Source of the DNA: Actinomycetota bacterium
GTDB taxonomy: Bacteria > Actinomycetota > Acidimicrobiia > Acidimicrobiales > AC-14
NCBI GenBank assembly: GCA_020200615.1
Contig: JAIVIH010000326.1
Span: 1 to 7,187, forward strand
DNA length: 7,187 nucleotides
Direction of reading: 5' to 3'
Shown here: positions 5,765 to 7,187 of the stretch, in pieces
Position numbering within the stretch: the first letter of the stretch is position 1
Layout of the letters: the number at the start of each line of letters is the position of its first letter
Translations under genes and position numbers: made by a program
Notes under the pieces: model-generated
Database searches by the model: none
Told to the model about the DNA's origin: nothing
The model's input: the letters and a program-made list of their open reading frames with translations, nothing else

Positions 5765-6169
5765 CTAGCCCTGGCGGTCGGGCCCGGCCCGCTCGAGGTG
5801 GATGCGGATCACCAACCGCCGCTGTTGCACCATGGCCTCCCGGAACTCGTCCCAGTCGGGATGCTCGCCCGCTACCTGCCGGTAGAGGGCGACGAGCCCC
5901 GCCATGGCGTCGGGGAGGGAGACGATCTCGGCCGTGCCGTCGACCTGTATCCACTCCCAACCCTCGCCTCTCACGCACGCCGACACGTGAGGGTCGCGCC
6001 GGAGGTTGCGGACCTTGTAGGCCGTCTCCCGGCTGCTGATCACGACCGCGCCCCCCTCGTCCACGCCTACGCCCACCGGGGACAGCTGGGGCCAGCCGTC
6101 GACGCGCCGGGTGGCGAGAACCGCGTCGTGGTGCTTGCGGACGAAATCACGGGCCTTGTCGAGATCCAT
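5765..6169 (-). CDS. PPOX-fold protein, probably F420-dependent (pyridoxamine 5'-phosphate oxidase-like)
   Basis: The 134-residue protein has the split-barrel flavin-reductase fold pattern. It shows an N-terminal helix (3-13), strand pairs around AVLATRRVDGWPQLSPVGV (16-34) and VVISS (42-46), and the family hallmark KVRNLRRDPHVS at 52-63, whose basic residues usually contact cofactor phosphate. The WIQVDGTAEIV strand (73-83) and a helix with the ALYRQ-type motif (94-98) follow. Its length and motifs match the actinobacterial class of PPOX proteins that bind F420 or a flavin and reduce or oxidise small molecules. Classical pyridoxamine-phosphate oxidase is about 200 residues and is not a good match. 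The ATG at 6169 puts the first helix at the usual position; no strong ribosome site or -10 is visible, and glnD ends 37 bases upstream on the same strand, so co-transcription is plausible. Substrate unknown; FMN binding or haem-related use cannot be excluded. Confidence 0.85.
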   Translation of the reverse strand: MDLDKARDFVRKHHDAVLATRRVDGWPQLSPVGVGVDEGGAVVISSRETAYKVRNLRRDPHVSACVRGEGWEWIQVDGTAEIVSLPDAMAGLVALYRQVAGEHPDWDEFREAMVQQRRLVIRIHLERAGPDRQG

Positions 6170-6190
6170 GGGCAGAGCCGACCACCGTTC

Positions 6191-6206
6191 GGTTGCGGGC
6201 GCAACC
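6191..6206 (-). repeat. Inverted repeat directly after the glnD stop
   Basis: GGTTGC (6191-6196) and GCAACC (6201-6206) form a perfect 6-bp stem with a 4-base loop abutting the glnD TGA. It lies 22 bases before the PPOX start. It could be a weak terminator, an mRNA processing or stability element, or could limit read-through into the PPOX gene; no T tract is present. Confidence 0.4.
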
Positions 6207-7187
6207 TCAGGCCCGGGAGAGCTCCATCAGGATCGCCTGCTCGACGGCCCGGGCGTGGTCGGGATCGAGCAGCCTCGCCCCGCCCGCATCCACCACGTAG
6301 AAGGAGTCGACCAGCTCGTGGCCCAGGGTGGCGACCTTGGCGTGACGGATGTCGAGCTGAAGGTCGGCCAGGGCGCGGGTGATCCGGTACAGCGTGCCGA
6401 TCCGGTCGGGCGCTCTCACTTCGACGACGGTCGCCGTCGCCGACGCTTCGTTGTCCACGATCACCTGGGTCCGGGCGGGCGTGGCCGACGGGAGCTTCGA
6501 ACGCCCGGCGTAGACGCGAGCCCGCTCGGCGAGCCTGGCCTCGAGCGACAGCTTCCCGGTGAGGACCCGCCTGAGGTCGGCTTCCACTGCGACCCAATCG
6601 GGCTCCCCGCCGAACAGCAGCTCCACTTCGAAATGCTCCACGGCCACGCCGTCGTCGCTCGACCACACTCGGGCCGAGAGGACGTCGAGCCCGTGCAGCG
6701 CCAGCGTGCCGGCCACCCGGTAGAAGAGCCCCGGCCGGTCGGGGGCAGCGAGGGTCAAGCCGTGGTCCCGCCCCTCGATCACCACCTCCCCGGTCTTCTC
6801 AACGCGCTCGATGAGGTTCCTCTGCTGCGGCGTGGGGAAGTCCTCCGGAGGCTCGGGATGGGCCTCTCCGGCCAGGGCCCTTCCCACCCGGGAAACGAGC
6901 TCCCCGACCAGGCCCGCCTTCCAGTCGCCCCAGGCGGCCGAGCCGGTGGCGATGGAGTCGGCCTCGGTGAGGGCGTGGAGGAGCTCGAGGGTGCCCCTGT
7001 CCCCCACGGCCTCCGCCACCGAGGCGATGGTGCTCGGGTCCTGGAGGTCGCGGCGGGTGGCGGCGTCGGGCAGGAGCAGGTGATGTTGCACCATGGCGAC
7101 GAGGATCTCGGCGTCATCGGGGGGGAAGCCCAGGCGGGCGGCGATGCGGCGCACGACGGGGATGCCGGCGTCGGTGTGGTCATGGGA
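6207..7187 (-). CDS. glnD: GlnD, PII uridylyl/adenylyltransferase, C-terminal part (N-terminus beyond window)
   Basis: The open frame enters from the right edge without a start (first residues SHDHTDAG) and gives 326 visible residues. The first ~100 are the end of an HD phosphohydrolase-type domain, with HHLLLPDAATRRDLQDP (35-51) and a helix ending in AWGDWKAGLV as in actinobacterial GlnD. Two ACT domains follow, at about 143-196 (LAAPDRPGLFYRVAG) and 253-311 (VRAPDRIGTLYRITR). GlnD attaches a nucleotide to the PII signal protein under nitrogen limitation and removes it under excess; the HD domain performs removal and the ACT domains sense glutamine. In Streptomyces and Corynebacterium the activity is adenylylation. 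The nucleotidyltransferase domain should lie beyond 7187, where amtB-glnK often precede it. An internal GTG at 7154 is not the start, because homologous sequence continues upstream of it. The only alternative, an ACT-domain protein, is unlikely. Confidence 0.93.
   Translation of the reverse strand, partial: SHDHTDAGIPVVRRIAARLGFPPDDAEILVAMVQHHLLLPDAATRRDLQDPSTIASVAEAVGDRGTLELLHALTEADSIATGSAAWGDWKAGLVGELVSRVGRALAGEAHPEPPEDFPTPQQRNLIERVEKTGEVVIEGRDHGLTLAAPDRPGLFYRVAGTLALHGLDVLSARVWSSDDGVAVEHFEVELLFGGEPDWVAVEADLRRVLTGKLSLEARLAERARVYAGRSKLPSATPARTQVIVDNEASATATVVEVRAPDRIGTLYRITRALADLQLDIRHAKVATLGHELVDSFYVVDAGGARLLDPDHARAVEQAILMELSRA

Noticed and set aside
5754..5771. Short direct repeat CTAGCCC ... 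CTAGCCC near the PPOX stop
   Set aside because: Seven-base copies 11 bases apart are too short to call an attachment site or repeat element, and one copy lies in the coding end.
4562..6382. Plus-strand open frame of 606 codons, the longest in the window
   Set aside because: It runs antisense across the PhoU-TrkA_C, PPOX and glnD genes, all of which have recognisable domains. The translation is rich in Gly, His, Arg and Val with no domain structure, so it is a shadow.

Overview
This window reads as chromosomal DNA from a high-GC member of the Actinomycetota, possibly an acidimicrobial or related uncultured lineage. The phylum is inferred from three things: strong G/C preference at third codon positions, a mycothiol S-conjugate amidase (mycothiol is an actinobacterial thiol), and a PPOX-fold protein of the type often linked to cofactor F420. 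The finer placement is a guess. I see no mobile element, CRISPR array, tRNA or rRNA; this looks like ordinary housekeeping and accessory chromosome.

Layout, left to right. (1) 1-733, minus: mycothiol conjugate amidase (mca), cut off at the left edge. (2) 783-1337, plus: a small P-loop kinase related to the ribosylnicotinamide kinase domain of NadR, divergent from mca across a 49-base gap. (3) 1376-2329, plus: a CorA magnesium/cobalt channel. (4) 2330-2524: convergent intergenic stretch with three successive hairpins. (5) 3807-2525, minus: a two-gene operon made of a multi-pass DUF2238/YjdF-like membrane protein and an unrecognised 225-residue helical protein, joined by a GTGA stop/start overlap and a good Shine-Dalgarno. 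(6) 3903-4460, plus: an exported protein with a probable Ig-like domain and a C-terminal membrane anchor, divergent from (5). (7) 5704-4472, minus: a 410-residue protein with duplicated PhoU and TrkA_C domains, convergent with (6). (8) 6169-5765, minus: a PPOX-fold, probably F420-dependent protein. (9) 7187-6207, minus: the C-terminal part of GlnD (end of the HD domain plus two ACT domains), running off the right edge.

The genes do not form one pathway. Two of them, CorA and the PhoU/TrkA_C protein, point to cation homeostasis. GlnD belongs to nitrogen signalling through PII, Mca to thiol detoxification, and the NadR-like kinase possibly to NAD salvage. A recurring theme is translation start architecture. 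Four first-in-transcript genes have a TANNNT -10-like hexamer only 7-12 bases upstream of the start codon and no Shine-Dalgarno, which suggests leaderless or near-leaderless mRNAs. The one clearly operon-internal gene has a canonical GGAGG. No convincing novel multi-gene system was found; the most interesting items are the tandem PhoU-TrkA_C protein and the uncharacterised two-gene membrane operon.
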